64,000 nucleotides of DNA from Torreya grandis. Its lineage: Eukaryota; Streptophyta; Pinopsida; Cupressales; Taxaceae. The notes beneath the pieces are model-generated. The model did not search any database and was not told where the DNA came from. It was given only the letters and a program-made list of their open reading frames with translations. How positions within the stretch are numbered: position 1 is the first letter of the stretch; every line of letters starts with the position of its first letter. Location: contig JARHVA010001737.1 in NCBI GenBank assembly GCA_037957365.1, forward strand, positions 1,776,001 through 1,840,000, written 5' to 3'. Shown piece by piece: positions 45,111 through 55,857 of the stretch. The position numbers and the translations under genes were made by a program.

Positions 45111-45700
45111 AATTCAACCCTACAAAGGTCAATGCTATTATGGAAATTCCTCCACCAAATAATCTTAAATAGTTGCGTGATCTATAAGGAAAGATCTAGT
45201 CTATATGCAGGTTCATTTCTCAATTAGTAGATAAGTGCCACCCATTTACCCATCTCTTAAATAAAGGGGTAGCATTTAAATGTGATGAAGATTATCAGAT
45301 AACATTTATAAAGCTTAAAACATACTTGGCTAATCCACTAGTCTTACGACCTCCAACACAAGGAAATCCACTGCTTCTTTATATATTAGCCACAGAACAT
45401 GCACTGGGGGCACTTTTGGCTCAGCATGATGATCATGGTGAGGAACATGCTATTTATTATTTAAGCCGCACATTAGTAGCCTATGAACATAATTATATGC
45501 CTATTGAGAACGCATGTTTATCTATGGTGTTCACCACTCAAAAACTGTGACATTATATGCTAAATAAAAAAACTATTATTATCACCAAGGTAGATCCTCT
45601 CAAGTTCCTTTTATCTAAAGTAGCTCCTCAAGGATGCATGGCTAAATGGATTATGATCCTTAGTGAGTTTGATATTGAGTACTAAAATCAAAAGGCAATC
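45111..45700 (+). pseudogene. Element 2 gypsy RNase H
   Basis: Connection (FISQLVDKCHPFTHLLNKGV) and then 45326-45550, open for 74 codons: NPLLLYILATEHALGALLAQ, YYLSRTLVAYEHNYMPIENA, CLSMVFTTQKL. The first catalytic Asp position reads ILATEHALGA. Downstream HYMLNKKTIIITKVDPLKFL and LSEFDIEY complete the domain up to about 45690. Confidence 0.85.
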
Positions 45701-46240
45701 AAAGGACAAGTTCTTGTTGACCAACTTACAAAATATCCTATTACGACCACTCAACCTCTCAACTTTGATCTTCCAGATGATTCTATCATGATGATAGAAC
45801 AAGCATCACAAGAACCTAAATAGTGGATGCTCTATTTCGATAGATCTTTCACATCTTGAGGGTCTAGGGTTGGCATATTATTAATCACACCATAGGAGGA
45901 TTTGATCCCCAAAGCATTTCATATATAATTTCAATGTATAAACAATATGGCTGAATATGAGGCATTGGTTACAAGGCTCTGTCTTGCCATACAGTGGGAT
46001 ATTCAAAGCTTAAAGGTCTATGGAGATTCATAGCTAATCATAAATTAGGCAACTGACTAGTATCAAACCAAGGATAATAATCTTGTTTCTTATAAGAAAA
46101 TTATTGATAACCTCAAGACACATTTTAAATCTCTACCATTTGAATAAGTTTTATGCATCAACAATAGATCTACCGAAGTTATGGCAATAATTGGTTCCAT
46201 GATTCAAATGCATGATAGTGCTAAAGAGTATTAGTTTTTG
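45701..46240 (+). pseudogene. Element 2 archaeal-type RNase H, downstream of RNase H
   Basis: WMLYFDRSFTS at 45823, then GILLITP, FHI.FQCINNMAEYEALVTRLC, LKVYGDS and LVSYKKIIDNLKTHFKSLPF: the second RNase H of Tat elements, with first Asp, Glu and the GDS Asp in place but many stops. Its position between RNase H and integrase is the usual dual-RNase-H order and contrasts with Element 1. Confidence 0.82.
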
Positions 46241-46399
46241 ATTGAAAATATTATTCAACTAGCACATATTCTATCATATTTAGAGAGGATATGCACCATT
46301 ATTGATCTTAATCCCTCCCCTGAGTTACCATGGTACCAATATTTTTATAACTACTTCCATAGTCATGTATTTCTTACCAACCTTTCCAAAAACCAATAA

Positions 46400-46900
46400 A
46401 AACTATTCCTTCACATAATATGTTATATCCTTCTTGGAAAGATGCTTTATCTTAAAGGATATGATGGAATGCTTTTTCACTATTTATCTTGGGAGAATCT
46501 AAGTTAGCACTAAAAGAGGTTCATGAAGGAATGTGTGGGGCCCATACTAATGGTGTAGTCCTCGTAAAGAAACTCCTTATAATAGGCTATTATTGGCCCA
46601 AAATGGAGACAAATGCTTGTAATTATGTAAAGAAGTGTGTTCTTCATCAACATCATGGCAATTTGATACATGCACCTTCCTTACCATTGCATTAGATTAC
46701 AACACCATGGCCATTCTCAACATGGGGTCTCGATCTCATTGAAAAAATTAACCCAACATCTTCAAATGGCCATAAGCACATTTTGACTACAACCAAGTAC
46801 CTTACCAAGTGGATTGAGGTCATTCCTCTCACTTACGTTACCAAGAAACAAATATCCAAATTCATTCATTACCATATCATCTATTGATATGGCATCCCAA
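46400..46900 (+). pseudogene. Element 2 integrase, N-terminal part, cut by the pararetrovirus insertion
   Basis: 46489-46695 encodes the zinc-binding part (VHEGMCGAHTNG, GYYWPKMETNACNYVKKC); the second Cys of the CxxC pair is His. Then INPTSSNGHKHILTTTKYLT (first catalytic Asp lost) and KQISKFIHYHIIY, ending in YGIP at 46899. The next residues of the core appear only at 54293. Confidence 0.88.
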
Positions 46901-46905
46901 TGCAA

Positions 46906-47430
46906 TAGATGCTACTTTATCTAGTTTCTATTGTAAGAAACCTGTGATAGTAGGTAGGGGATGAATGGCTACAGCTTCACTATTATAACTCAAAATTATC
47001 ACACTTTTTTTACAGTCTACCAAGTTTTTGATTCTCAAGTTCCTTCAAGAGGGCAAGAGAAGAGCATACACTTGAGTAGGCTACTAGATTTCTAAAGCTT
47101 AGATTTTTTTTTATGATTAATACATAGAGAAGTGTCTTATTTATAGCAATTGGGAGGTCCTACCTAGAATCTTTGCCAAGGTAGTGTCTGTCCCATCATG
47201 CTTTATAGCACAAAATTAATCTACAATGATATACTATTGGATGCGTTAGATGAGGATGTCTGACTTGGTGGGTCCAACATTGCTTCTACTTCAGTAAGCT
47301 ATTCATCTTCACTTATTAGCTGAAAGAGATGCCTTAGTTGGAATGTACTGGAAATATGTCAGTGTTGGGGTCTAACTTCACATGCATGACAGTGAGGATT
47401 GATATAGAAATATGATTCCCATTCTAGCTA
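46906..47430 (-). promoter_or_regulatory. Left copy: viral intergenic region with TATA box
   Basis: CTATAAATAA on the minus strand at 47137-47146 (context GCTATAAATAAGAC) mirrors 54041-54050 in the right arm. A leader of about 230 bases follows to the end of the arm. In this family such a site drives the pregenomic RNA. Confidence 0.6.
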
Positions 47431-47830
47431 TCATCTGATAATTATGTGTACAATGGTGTCTTGTTCATAGTTCTCTTCTTCATGGATACGGTGCGGACCA
47501 TATCTAGCTACCCACCTATAGAGGTGTTCACTATTTGAGGACCAAATTTTTATCAGCCATGTCCATAAAGGATGCTTTAGTAATTCAATAAATTGGTGGA
47601 ATAAGAATTCACTATTTAGTCTTTCTATAGTTATCACATCAATATTTTGATGATGATTTACTTGGATAGAGGCTGTTGAAGACATCTACAGATCTTGTCT
47701 TGATGCATAAGAACTTTGAGTATATTTGGATGCAATCCTTCCCTAAGAATTTGTTCTTGAACAAATATGTTCATAGAAGCAAATCCTTGGTTGTAAATTC
47801 TAGTTAGGTTAAAGCCAAGATTGGGTTGAT
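47431..47830 (-). pseudogene. Left copy: C-terminal part of the viral polyprotein after RNase H
   Basis: 47685-47431 is open for 84 codons, with ITIERLNSEFLFHQF, HPLWTWLIKIWSS and HLYRWVARYGPH. It matches 53502-53756 in the right arm. I do not recognise a known domain; conservation of the frame in both arms shows it was coding. Confidence 0.6.
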
Positions 47831-47833
47831 GCA

Positions 47834-48330
47834 TTAGGTTGTAGGTGGATTTCTATTGAGCCAGTCTGTTGTTACATTGTCAATGCCTTTTATATGTTCT
47901 ATAGAGAAGTTGAATTGATTAAAAAAAGCCTGCCATCTTATATATTTACCACGACCATCTTTCTGACCATGATCTTTTTCTCTAAAGGTCAGAAATCTAG
48001 TATAGTCAATTTTTACAACAAAATGTGGCAAATGAAGAATTTTTAACATAAACTTCTCTAGACATTTTTTGACAGTGTAAATATCCTTATCAAAAGAGAT
48101 ACACTAAAGAATATATATACTAAAGAATCCACTAGAGAATTCACACATGAATTATTTATTTTCATATATACAAACAAGTATTCCTCCCCATGCAATATTA
48201 GAGGCATCAGTGTAAGCCAAAAATTATTTTGATTTCAAGATATGAAGTTCTAGCAGTAATGCAACTTTGGATTGTATCTTTTGAGTAGCAGTTGTGTGCT
48301 CATCCTTCTATTGAAATGCCTTTATTTTTT
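47834..48330 (-). pseudogene. Left copy: viral RNase H
   Basis: AYTDASNIAWGGILV at about 48210 and KCLEKFMLKILHLPHFVV, TRFLTFREKDHG and IRWQAFFNQFNFSIEHIKG (48049-47834 open). TDAS...WGG is the first RNase H motif of caulimovirids. A few stops interrupt it. Confidence 0.82.
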
Positions 48331-49010
48331 GGAGAATCTCTTGAAGTACAAACCTGTCTTCACCAAAGTTAGGATAAAAATTATTTAGATAATTTAATAA
48401 TCCCAAAAATACTTAAAACTTTGGTTTGTCAAGTTTTTTTTAGAAAATTGATGACCTTCTCTTTGATATGTAGCTGGATTTGTAGTTTTGAATCTTAAAT
48501 GATCATTCCAAGGAAATTGCATTCTATTTTGCAAAACTGAATCTTTGTATTTGACAGAACAATTCCTACAACTTCTACTAGCTCTAAAAAATTTATGAAA
48601 TGGGAGTAATGGTCAGTAAAATAATTACTAAAGATTAGTATGTCATTGATATATACACATAGGAAACTAGAAGTGTCTTTGAAAATGCTATCCATATGGT
48701 CTTGGTAGAATGTTGGGGCATTCATCAAACTGAATGGCATGATAGTCCACTGAAAATGGTTGAAGGGGCAGCTGAATGCTATCTTTTCTCTGTCGGCTTC
48801 TTTGACCCTTATCTAATAAAAGCTGGATTTATAGTCAAACTAGGAAAAGTATTTACACGTTGTAACTATATCCAATAGGTAGCTTTTATCTGGTATAGGA
48901 TATGGAAAATGTTGAGTAATGACATTTAATGGTCTATAATTTATGACCATCCTTTTCTTACCTTTTTTTGTTCTGAGTGCTTATTGACCATGAAGGCGTA
49001 ACAACAATAA
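48331..49010 (-). pseudogene. Left copy: viral reverse transcriptase
   Basis: 48740-48495 is open (MPFSLMNAPTF, then VYINDILIFSN). The catalytic box is YIND, with the first Asp changed to Asn, whereas the right copy keeps YIDD. Upstream fingers and palm (49000-48750) are present but stop-ridden; 48494-48331 gives KLDKPKF and FLGLLNYLNNFYPNFGEDRF, the thumb. Confidence 0.85.
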
Positions 49011-49297
49011 GAGGAGGTTGATTTTTCTATGAAGCCATTAGCCTCTAGCTATTTTATCTATGATTCCATATCATTGTAATCCTATGTTGGTATTGGGATT
49101 TTCTTCCCAATTTTCATATGTTTTCCTTCAATGAGCTTGATGTCCATCTCAGGCATAGATTTTGACCAAAACTGCTGAGGGTTATCAGAGTAGATAGTGG
49201 TTCTGATCTTTTCCCCTATAGCTTAGATTTTAGTAGGAATTACTAGTTTAGGTATTTGGGTCATAGAGGTTGGGAATTGCTCAGTTGCATAGATAAG

Positions 49298-49678
49298 TCA
49301 AGGAATCGTCAGTATTTCATTATCTATGGTGAACATGACACTTTTTGTAGTTGATCCATAGGGTGAGTATCTATCTATGAAGGCACCACCTAGAATAATA
49401 TCTACATACATTCTATTTAAAGAAAAAAAGTCATAATGGAATATTTTATCTTGGATCCTAAGGGATTTTTTATGTTTATACATGTTATAGATAAAATTGT
49501 TCTCTTGGACATCTAGGCTCTTATAAGCCAGTGTTTCATCTAATGTCTTCCAGTCATGGATGATATTTGATTTTGCAAATGAGAGAGAAGCACCTATATC
49601 TATCTTTGCATCTACCAGTCTACCATTTATTTCTATAGTTATGAATTGTGCAAACTTTCCATTAATCAGTTGTATCAA
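49298..49678 (-). pseudogene. Left copy: viral aspartic protease
   Basis: Open for 126 codons. AKIDIGASLSFAKSNII is the pararetroviral protease active site, with D-I-G instead of D-T-G. DIILGGAFIDRYSPYGST follows in place of the usual LGxxF segment. The inner half is shared with 51643-51887; the N-terminal half with the active site exists only in this copy. The protease would process the viral polyprotein. Confidence 0.82.
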
Positions 49679-49689
49679 ATAGGTTGGTT

Positions 49690-51642
49690 ATGGTATCTCT
49701 AATGGAGGGATACTTGTATATACTAGTTTTTGCCTTGATGGATCTAGAAATGATATTTATTCATGGTATATTTCTTTTTCTACTTATGTTTCTTCTCTTT
49801 CTTCTTCTTCTTGGATATTACTACATTCACCTTTGTCTAGGCAATAATCTTGATCAGAGTAAAAAGCATCATCTACCTCATCTTCTTCACTATTTTTTGT
49901 AGGTAGAAGTACGCCCCATTTTGGTTCAATTTATGGTGAATGGATTTCTTTTAGAGGCTCTTTACTAGTGAATTTATTCTTGATCCAAGAATTTCTTGGT
50001 TTGAAAGAGCTTTGAAATTGCAAAAGGGGATTAGAAGGCCTTTGCATAATAAGTGGCATTATAGGCATGAAGGGTTGCCTTCCTCTGGTGTTGATTTGTC
50101 CTCTATGGTTGCCTCTAGTTCTAGGCCTGGTATCTCATTTTGGTACTTCATCATGATGTCTAGACCATCTTCCATATGCTTCAAAAGGAAGACTGGAACT
50201 ATCATGATGCCATGGTCACTGCATATTTATGAGCGGTTGCTCTAAATCATCGACTAATGATTTGAGAGCATCAGCATCTTCATCGAAGTCCTCTTCGAGG
50301 AAATCATCTAGAATTGGTTCATAGATGTCATCTTATAAGTAAAGATCTTCATCTATGTCAATGATATCCCACCATATGGTTGCATTGGAAGTAAAAATAG
50401 CTTTGATAGTAGAGTTTTTGTAGTGACATTGGGGAGCAATGTGGTCAAGTTTGCAACAAATATAGTAAATTGGCATTTTGGAGTGTGTACGAGGAGAGTG
50501 AAGATTTTTTAGAAAGCAATGTGGAGGAGTGTAAGAATGCTTTTGGATGAAAGAGTGGTGCTTGAAAGATAGGTGTTGGTGACGCTACTTTTGCTGCTTG
50601 CGAGGCTATACAAATAAGAGATAACCAAATGGTGTTGTTTTGGGAAAAAAAGGAGTGATTTGAGATGCTTGATGCTTAGTGATTTTTTGCATTATTTTAG
50701 TGTCATATACTAATTATATGGCCTATTGTTTATCAAAATCAATAGTACCTAAAAGAGACAGATCTTCAATGGGGAGTCCTTTGAGATTGATGTATGCAAT
50801 CACTTTATCAATGAGGTTATAAGGGAGAGCATGCAAGAATATCAATTTTATCTCAGCAGAACTAAAAGTTCTACTAGCATAAGCTAACTCCTAGAATTGC
50901 TTTGTAAAGGCATCAAACTATTTTAAGTCACATAGCTCCATTTTGAGCAACCATTTTTTGGATTCTAGTTCTTGATTACCAACTGGAGGTGCAAACTCAT
51001 TAATAAATAAATGGAATAATGTGGCTAAAGGATCTAGCTAGTTATGAACCCTCTAGTTCTATTCTTGTTTTGTCATAGAATCCCACCATAGGGTTATAAT
51101 ACCCCAAAAGAATTTGGATGCAAAGACTGTAGTAGCAGGAGGATCTAAATGGGATGCTACTATAATAACATGCATTAAATTACACTAGGTTGAGATTTCA
51201 TTTAGTGGATTCAAGGTGTCATCAATATTTAGATACCATGGTTGTAATGGGATCTACATCCTTTGCATGAAATAAGTACTAAGATTCTAATTTATTTTAT
51301 GAGGTTTGAAGTTTGAGCCAAAATCAACCTTATATGACAAAAAGGAGGATTGGGCTTTGTTGGAAGCTTCTAAATCTTGCTTTACTAGCCAGTCTAAGCT
51401 ATCTTCTAAGGCTTTAAGCTTAGTATCTATGGAAGATAATTGACTATTCATTTCTGTAGTAGAATTAGAAATCCTATGGTAGATACTATTGGTATTGTCT
51501 TCAAGAATAGTTAATTTATCTAAACTGTGCCTAATATACAAAACATCTTTACATAGGGCATTAAGGTTTTTTGAAAGATGTGAATTGAACCTAGATATAT
51601 AATTTCAATGCTTGAATTCATTTTATGGTTCAACATCTCCCT
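49690..51642 (-). pseudogene. Loop: coat-protein/gag-like region of the left viral copy
   Basis: Reading leftwards: a helical, heptad-like N-terminal part (51541-51287; HSLDKLTILEDNTNS, MNSQLSSIDTKLKALEDSLD), a capsid-like core (LFHLFINEFAPPVG, QFDAFTKQF, FLHALPYNLIDKVIAYI; about 51010-50750), then YYICCKLDHIAPQCHYK at about 50470, a zinc knuckle in which the first Cys is Tyr, and an acidic stretch (DDFLEEDFDEDADALKS). This is the layout of a caulimovirid coat protein. No movement-protein region is recognised: the copy is cut at 51642, where the right arm begins. Plus-strand frames at 49684 and 50012 are shadows. Confidence 0.7.
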
Positions 51643-51887
51643 GGAATGAAACACTAGCTTATAAGAGCCTAGATGTCCAAGAGAACAGTTTTATTTGTAA
51701 CATATATAAACATCAACAATCCCTTAGGATCCAAGATAAAATCTTCCATCGTGACTTTTTTTTTATAAATAGAATGCCTGTAGATATTATTTTAGGTGGT
51801 GCCTTCATAGATAGATACTCACCCTATGGATCAACTGCAAAAAGTGTCATGTTCACCATAGATAATGAAAGACCGAGGATTCCTTGA
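51643..51887 (+). pseudogene. Right copy: viral protease, C-terminal half only
   Basis: ETLAYKSLDVQEN to SVMFTIDNE, matching the left copy. The active-site half is absent because the inverted duplication starts here. Confidence 0.82.
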
Positions 51888-52860
51888 CTTATCTATGCAA
51901 CTAAGTAATTCCCAAGCTCTATGACCCAAATACCTGAACTAGTAATTCCTACTAAAATCTAAGCTATAGGAGAAATTATCAAAACCGCTATCTGCTTTGA
52001 TAACCCTCAGTAATTTTGGTCAAAATCTATGTCTAAGATAGACATCAAGCTCATCAAAGGAAAGCATATGAAAATTGGGAAGAAAATCCCAATACCAACA
52101 TAGGAGTACGATGATATGGAATCATAGATAAAAGAGCTAGAGGCTAATGGATTCATATAGAAATCAACCTCCTCTTATTGTTTTTACACCTTCATGGTCA
52201 ATAAGCACTCAGAACTAAAAAGAGGTAAGAAAAGGATGGTCATAAATTATAGACTATTAAATGCCATTACTCATCCTTTTCCATATCCTATACCAGATAA
52301 AAGCTACCTTTTGGAAAAAGTTACAGTGTGTAAATACTTTTCCCAATTTGATTGTAAATCTGGCTTTTATCAGATAAGGGTCAAGGAAGCAGACAGAGAA
52401 AATATAGCATTCAACTACCCCTTCAGCCATTTTTAGTGGACTGTTATGCCATTCAGTTTGATGAATGCCCCAACATTCTACAAAGCCCATATGGTTAACA
52501 TTTTTAAAGACACTTATAGTTTCCTATGTGTATATATTGATGACATACTAATCTTCAGTAATTCTCTTACTGACCATTACTCCCATCTCATAAAAATTTT
52601 AGAGCTAGAAGAAGTTACAGGAATTGTTCTATCGAATACAAAGATTTAGCTTTGCAAAATAGAATGTAATTTCCTTGGAATGATCATCTAAGATTTGAAA
52701 CTACAAATCCAGCCACATATCAAAGATAAGGTCATCATTTTTCTAGAAAAACTCGATAAACCAAAGCTTTAAACATTTTTGGGATTATTAAATTATCTAA
52801 ATAGTTTTTATCTTAACTCTGGTGAAGACAGATTCATACTTCAAGAGCTTCTCTAGAAAA
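51888..52860 (+). pseudogene. Right copy: viral reverse transcriptase
   Basis: 52194-52436 (open) has RGKKRMVINYRLLNA, then PFPYPIPDKSYLL and FSQFDCKSGFYQIRV, the characteristic caulimovirid palm. 52446-52649 (open) has MPFSLMNAPTF and VYIDDILIFSN with both catalytic Asp. The thumb follows to 52860 (FLGLLNYLN). A stop at about 52436 and others break the frame. Confidence 0.9.
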
Positions 52861-53345
52861 GAAAAGCATTTCAATGGAAAGATGAACACACAAGTTATAT
52901 TCAAAAGATAAAATCCAAAGTTGCGTTGCTGTCAAAACTTCATATCCCAAAATCAGATCAATTTTTGGTTTACACTGATGCCTTTGATATTGCATGGGGA
53001 GGAATACTTGTTTGTATATATGAAAATAAATAATTCTTATGTGAATTCTCTAGTGGAGTCTTCAGTACAAACATTCTTAAGTAGATCTCTTTTGATAAAG
53101 AGATTTACGATGTCAAAAAATGTCTAGAAAATTTTATGTTAAAAATTCTTCATTTGCCACATTTTGTTGTAAAAACTAACTATACTAGATTTCTGACCTT
53201 TAGAGAAAAAGATCATGGGTAAAAATATGGTCACGGTAAATATATAAGATGGTAGGCTTTCTTTAATCAATTCAACTTCTCTGTAGAATATATAAAAGGC
53301 ACTAACAATGTAATAGTAGACTAGCTTAGATGAAATCCACCTACA
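52861..53345 (+). pseudogene. Right copy: viral RNase H
   Basis: VYTDAFDIAWGGILVCIYEN at about 52972, then KKCLENFMLKILHLPHFVV, TRFLTFREKDHG and FNQFNFSVEYIKG. Stops at several points. Confidence 0.83.
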
Positions 53346-53760
53346 ACCCTAATGCATCAACCCAATCTTGGCTTTAACCTAACCAGAATTTACAACCAAG
53401 GATTTGCTTCTATGAACATACTTTTTCAAGAACAAATTCTTAAGGAAGTATTGCATCCAAGATATACTTGGATTTCTTATGTAGCAGGACAATATCTATA
53501 GATGTCTTCAGCAGCATCTATCCAAGCAAATCATCATCAAAATACTGGTGTGATAACTATAGAAAGACTAAATAGTGAATTCTTATTCCACCAATTTATT
53601 GAATTACTAAAGCATCCTTTATGGACATGGATGATAAAAATATGGTCCTCACATAATGAACACCTTTATAGGTGGGTAGTTACATATGGTCTGCACCATA
53701 TCCATGAAGAAGAGAACCATGAACAAGACACTATTATACACATAATTATCAGATGACAGC
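53346..53760 (+). pseudogene. Right copy: C-terminal part of the viral polyprotein
   Basis: 53502-53756 is open for 84 codons, matching 47685-47431. The shared block HPLWTW(M/L)IKIWSS shows a conserved coding segment without recognised function. Confidence 0.6.
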
Positions 53761-54281
53761 TAGAATGGGAATAATATTTCTATATCAATCCTCATTGTCA
53801 TGCATGTGAAGCTGGACCCCAACACTGGCATCTTTTTAGTACATTCCAACTAAGGTGTCTCTTTTAGTTGATAAGTGAAGATGATTTACTTACTGAAGTG
53901 GAAGCAATGTTGGACCCACCAAGCTAGACATTCTCATATAGTGCATCCAATAGTATATCACTTTAGATTACTTTTGTGTTGTAAAGCATGATGGGATAGA
54001 CACTACCTTGGCAAAGATTATAGGTAGGACTTCCCAATTGCTATAAATAAGACTCTTCTCTATGTATTGATCATCAAAAAAATTCTAAGCTTTAGAAATC
54101 TAGTAGCTTACTCAAGTGCATGCACTTCTCTTGCCCTCTTGAAGAAACATAAGAATTAAAAACTTGGTAGACTGTAAAAAGCATGTAATAATTTTGAGTT
54201 ATAATAGTGAAGCCATAGCCATTCATCCCCTACCTACTATCACAGGTTTCTTACAATAGAAATTGGATAAAGGAGCATCTA
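53761..54281 (+). promoter_or_regulatory. Right copy: viral intergenic region with TATA box
   Basis: CTATAAATAA at 54041-54050, with GACTCTTCTC downstream as a plausible initiation zone, mirrored in the left arm. It would read rightwards into the Element 2 integrase remnant. Confidence 0.6.
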
Positions 54282-54292
54282 CTGACGTAAAA

Positions 54293-54990
54293 AGATCATA
54301 TTATATTTGATAATGGTAGATCCTTTGTGAACCAAGATGTGAAATTTCTTTATGAAAAATTCAAAATCAAACACAAAAAATCCACTCCATATAACCCACA
54401 AGGCAACGAACACGCTGAGACATCAAATAAAACCATTCTTTCCATCTTAAAGAAGATTGTTAATGATGCTGGCCATAATTGGCACTTGCAAGTTTTTCCT
54501 ACGCTTTGGGATATAACCAATCATCACACCCTAACTGGAGTTACCTCATACTCCCTTATTTTTGGCACTGAAACTATCATCCTGATCGAGATGGAGATCC
54601 CATAATTAAGAATATCACTGGAGCACATTGAAGATAATGAAGAATATAGAGCCTCATGACTGCATGAACTAGAGCTTCTTGATGGTAAGTGTTTGGTTGC
54701 CTTAGAAAATTTGTAGGCCTATCAAAATAAATTGTGGAAAAGCTACAACAAATGCATTCTCCCTCGAGAATTTAACATTGGTGACTTAGTTTTAAAAGAG
54801 AATCAGAAGAACATGAATGTTGAATCCAAAAATAAAGGCAAGTTTCAGCCTAATTAGTTAAGACCATGTATTATCACAAAAAATTATGGATCAGGAGAAT
54901 ATTGATTGGCTAAACCTAACAGTGAAGAAATTTTCAGAGCCCATGAACATCATACACCTTAAGAGGTTCTATGCATGAACATTTTTGAAC
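54293..54990 (+). pseudogene. Element 2 integrase, C-terminal part
   Basis: The frame resumes with DHIIFDNGRSF (second catalytic Asp). 54327-54605 (open, 92 codons) contains STPYNPQGNEHAE with the catalytic Glu, then LSILKKIVNDAGHNWHL and SYSLIFGTETIIL. After a stop, the C-terminal domain is readable: FNIGDLVLKENQKN, NKGKFQPN, AHEHHTP. It ends near 54970 (MNIFEPL). Confidence 0.9.
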
Positions 54991-55857
54991 CATTGTCTAT
55001 AAAACCCCTAACTTTGGGGCAACTTGTGTTGTCACAATTTTATCCCACCCTTTTATCTTACCTTGAAAACATTTTATACTACCCTAGTCCACTTTTCATG
55101 ATTCTTGACAATAAAAGCTTTAAATCCTTGGCACTCTAAAAACATTTTTCATCCCATTCTGGATTGCTCTCTTCGAGAAGCATATTCTTTATTATGTCTA
55201 AGACATGTTATAATCTTAAACACTTTTTATCCCTTGACCAACTATAATCTTTATTATGTCTCATAAACATTATGAACATCTTTAGTAGCAGTTCTACAAA
55301 ATAGTTTAGCTAGGATAGTCTTGTGCAACTTCAGACAGGTGAATAGCCGCATCTTCTCAGTTCAAGTATTTTCTACTCTTTCTTGTTTTATCAAGAACCT
55401 CGCTCTCATCGATTTGTAAGCATGGGCCATTGTAGCTAGCTTAGTTATCTTATTAGATCCTCTACTCTCAATATGTGTATCTCCTCCACTAGATGGTCCC
55501 ACCTTGTGCATATTTTATCTCAAAAACACAAAAAACATTAGAAATACTTTTAAAATACCACAAACATCAAAACATGATCCACAAAAGAACAAAAATATTA
55601 TCTCATGATTCTATACATTTGTACATTCCCATTCCACCATGTTATGCTCTTGCATTTTATAAGCACATAAACATTATTTCATTTCATCTTATCCCACTCA
55701 CTTCCCATTTTACAAGATCATTCTTTCTTGTCTCATCAACTTCTTGTTTGCCTGACCATTCTCATTTGTTTGTCATATCTTCCATTTCTTCTATAACATT
55801 AATCATGTTGGTTTGATAATCATTTTTCTTCTATCCCATTTCCTTGGAAATATACAT

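Larger units (their letters stand above)
46906..49541 (-). repeat. Left arm of the pararetrovirus inverted repeat
   Basis: Reverse-complement match to 51643-54281, from the viral non-coding end on the outside to the middle of protease on the inside. The arms differ by scattered substitutions and short indels. Confidence 0.92.
46906..54281. mobile_element. Endogenous pararetrovirus (Caulimoviridae-like), two copies as an inverted repeat
   Basis: 46906-49541 and 51643-54281 are about 2.64-kb arms that are reverse complements of each other, with visible divergence; 49542-51642 is an unduplicated loop belonging to the left (minus-strand) copy. Both outer ends carry the same sequence (TAGATGCTACTTTATC and its diverged complement). 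Protease, RT and RNase H have the caulimovirid style (RGKKRMVINY, FDCKSGF). The block splits the Element 2 integrase between YGIP and DHIIFDNG; a few extra bases stand on both sides and no target duplication is seen, as expected for endogenous pararetroviruses, which lack an integrase. Many stops show it is an old relic. Confidence 0.88.
51643..54281 (+). repeat. Right arm of the pararetrovirus inverted repeat
   Basis: Begins inside the protease gene (ETLAYKSLDVQEN, shared with the left copy) and runs to the viral non-coding end. Better preserved than the left arm in RT. Confidence 0.92.

Noticed and set aside
54282..54290. TGACGTAA as an as-1-like enhancer of the viral promoter
   Set aside because: It lies downstream of the TATA box and outside the repeated arm, in junction sequence.
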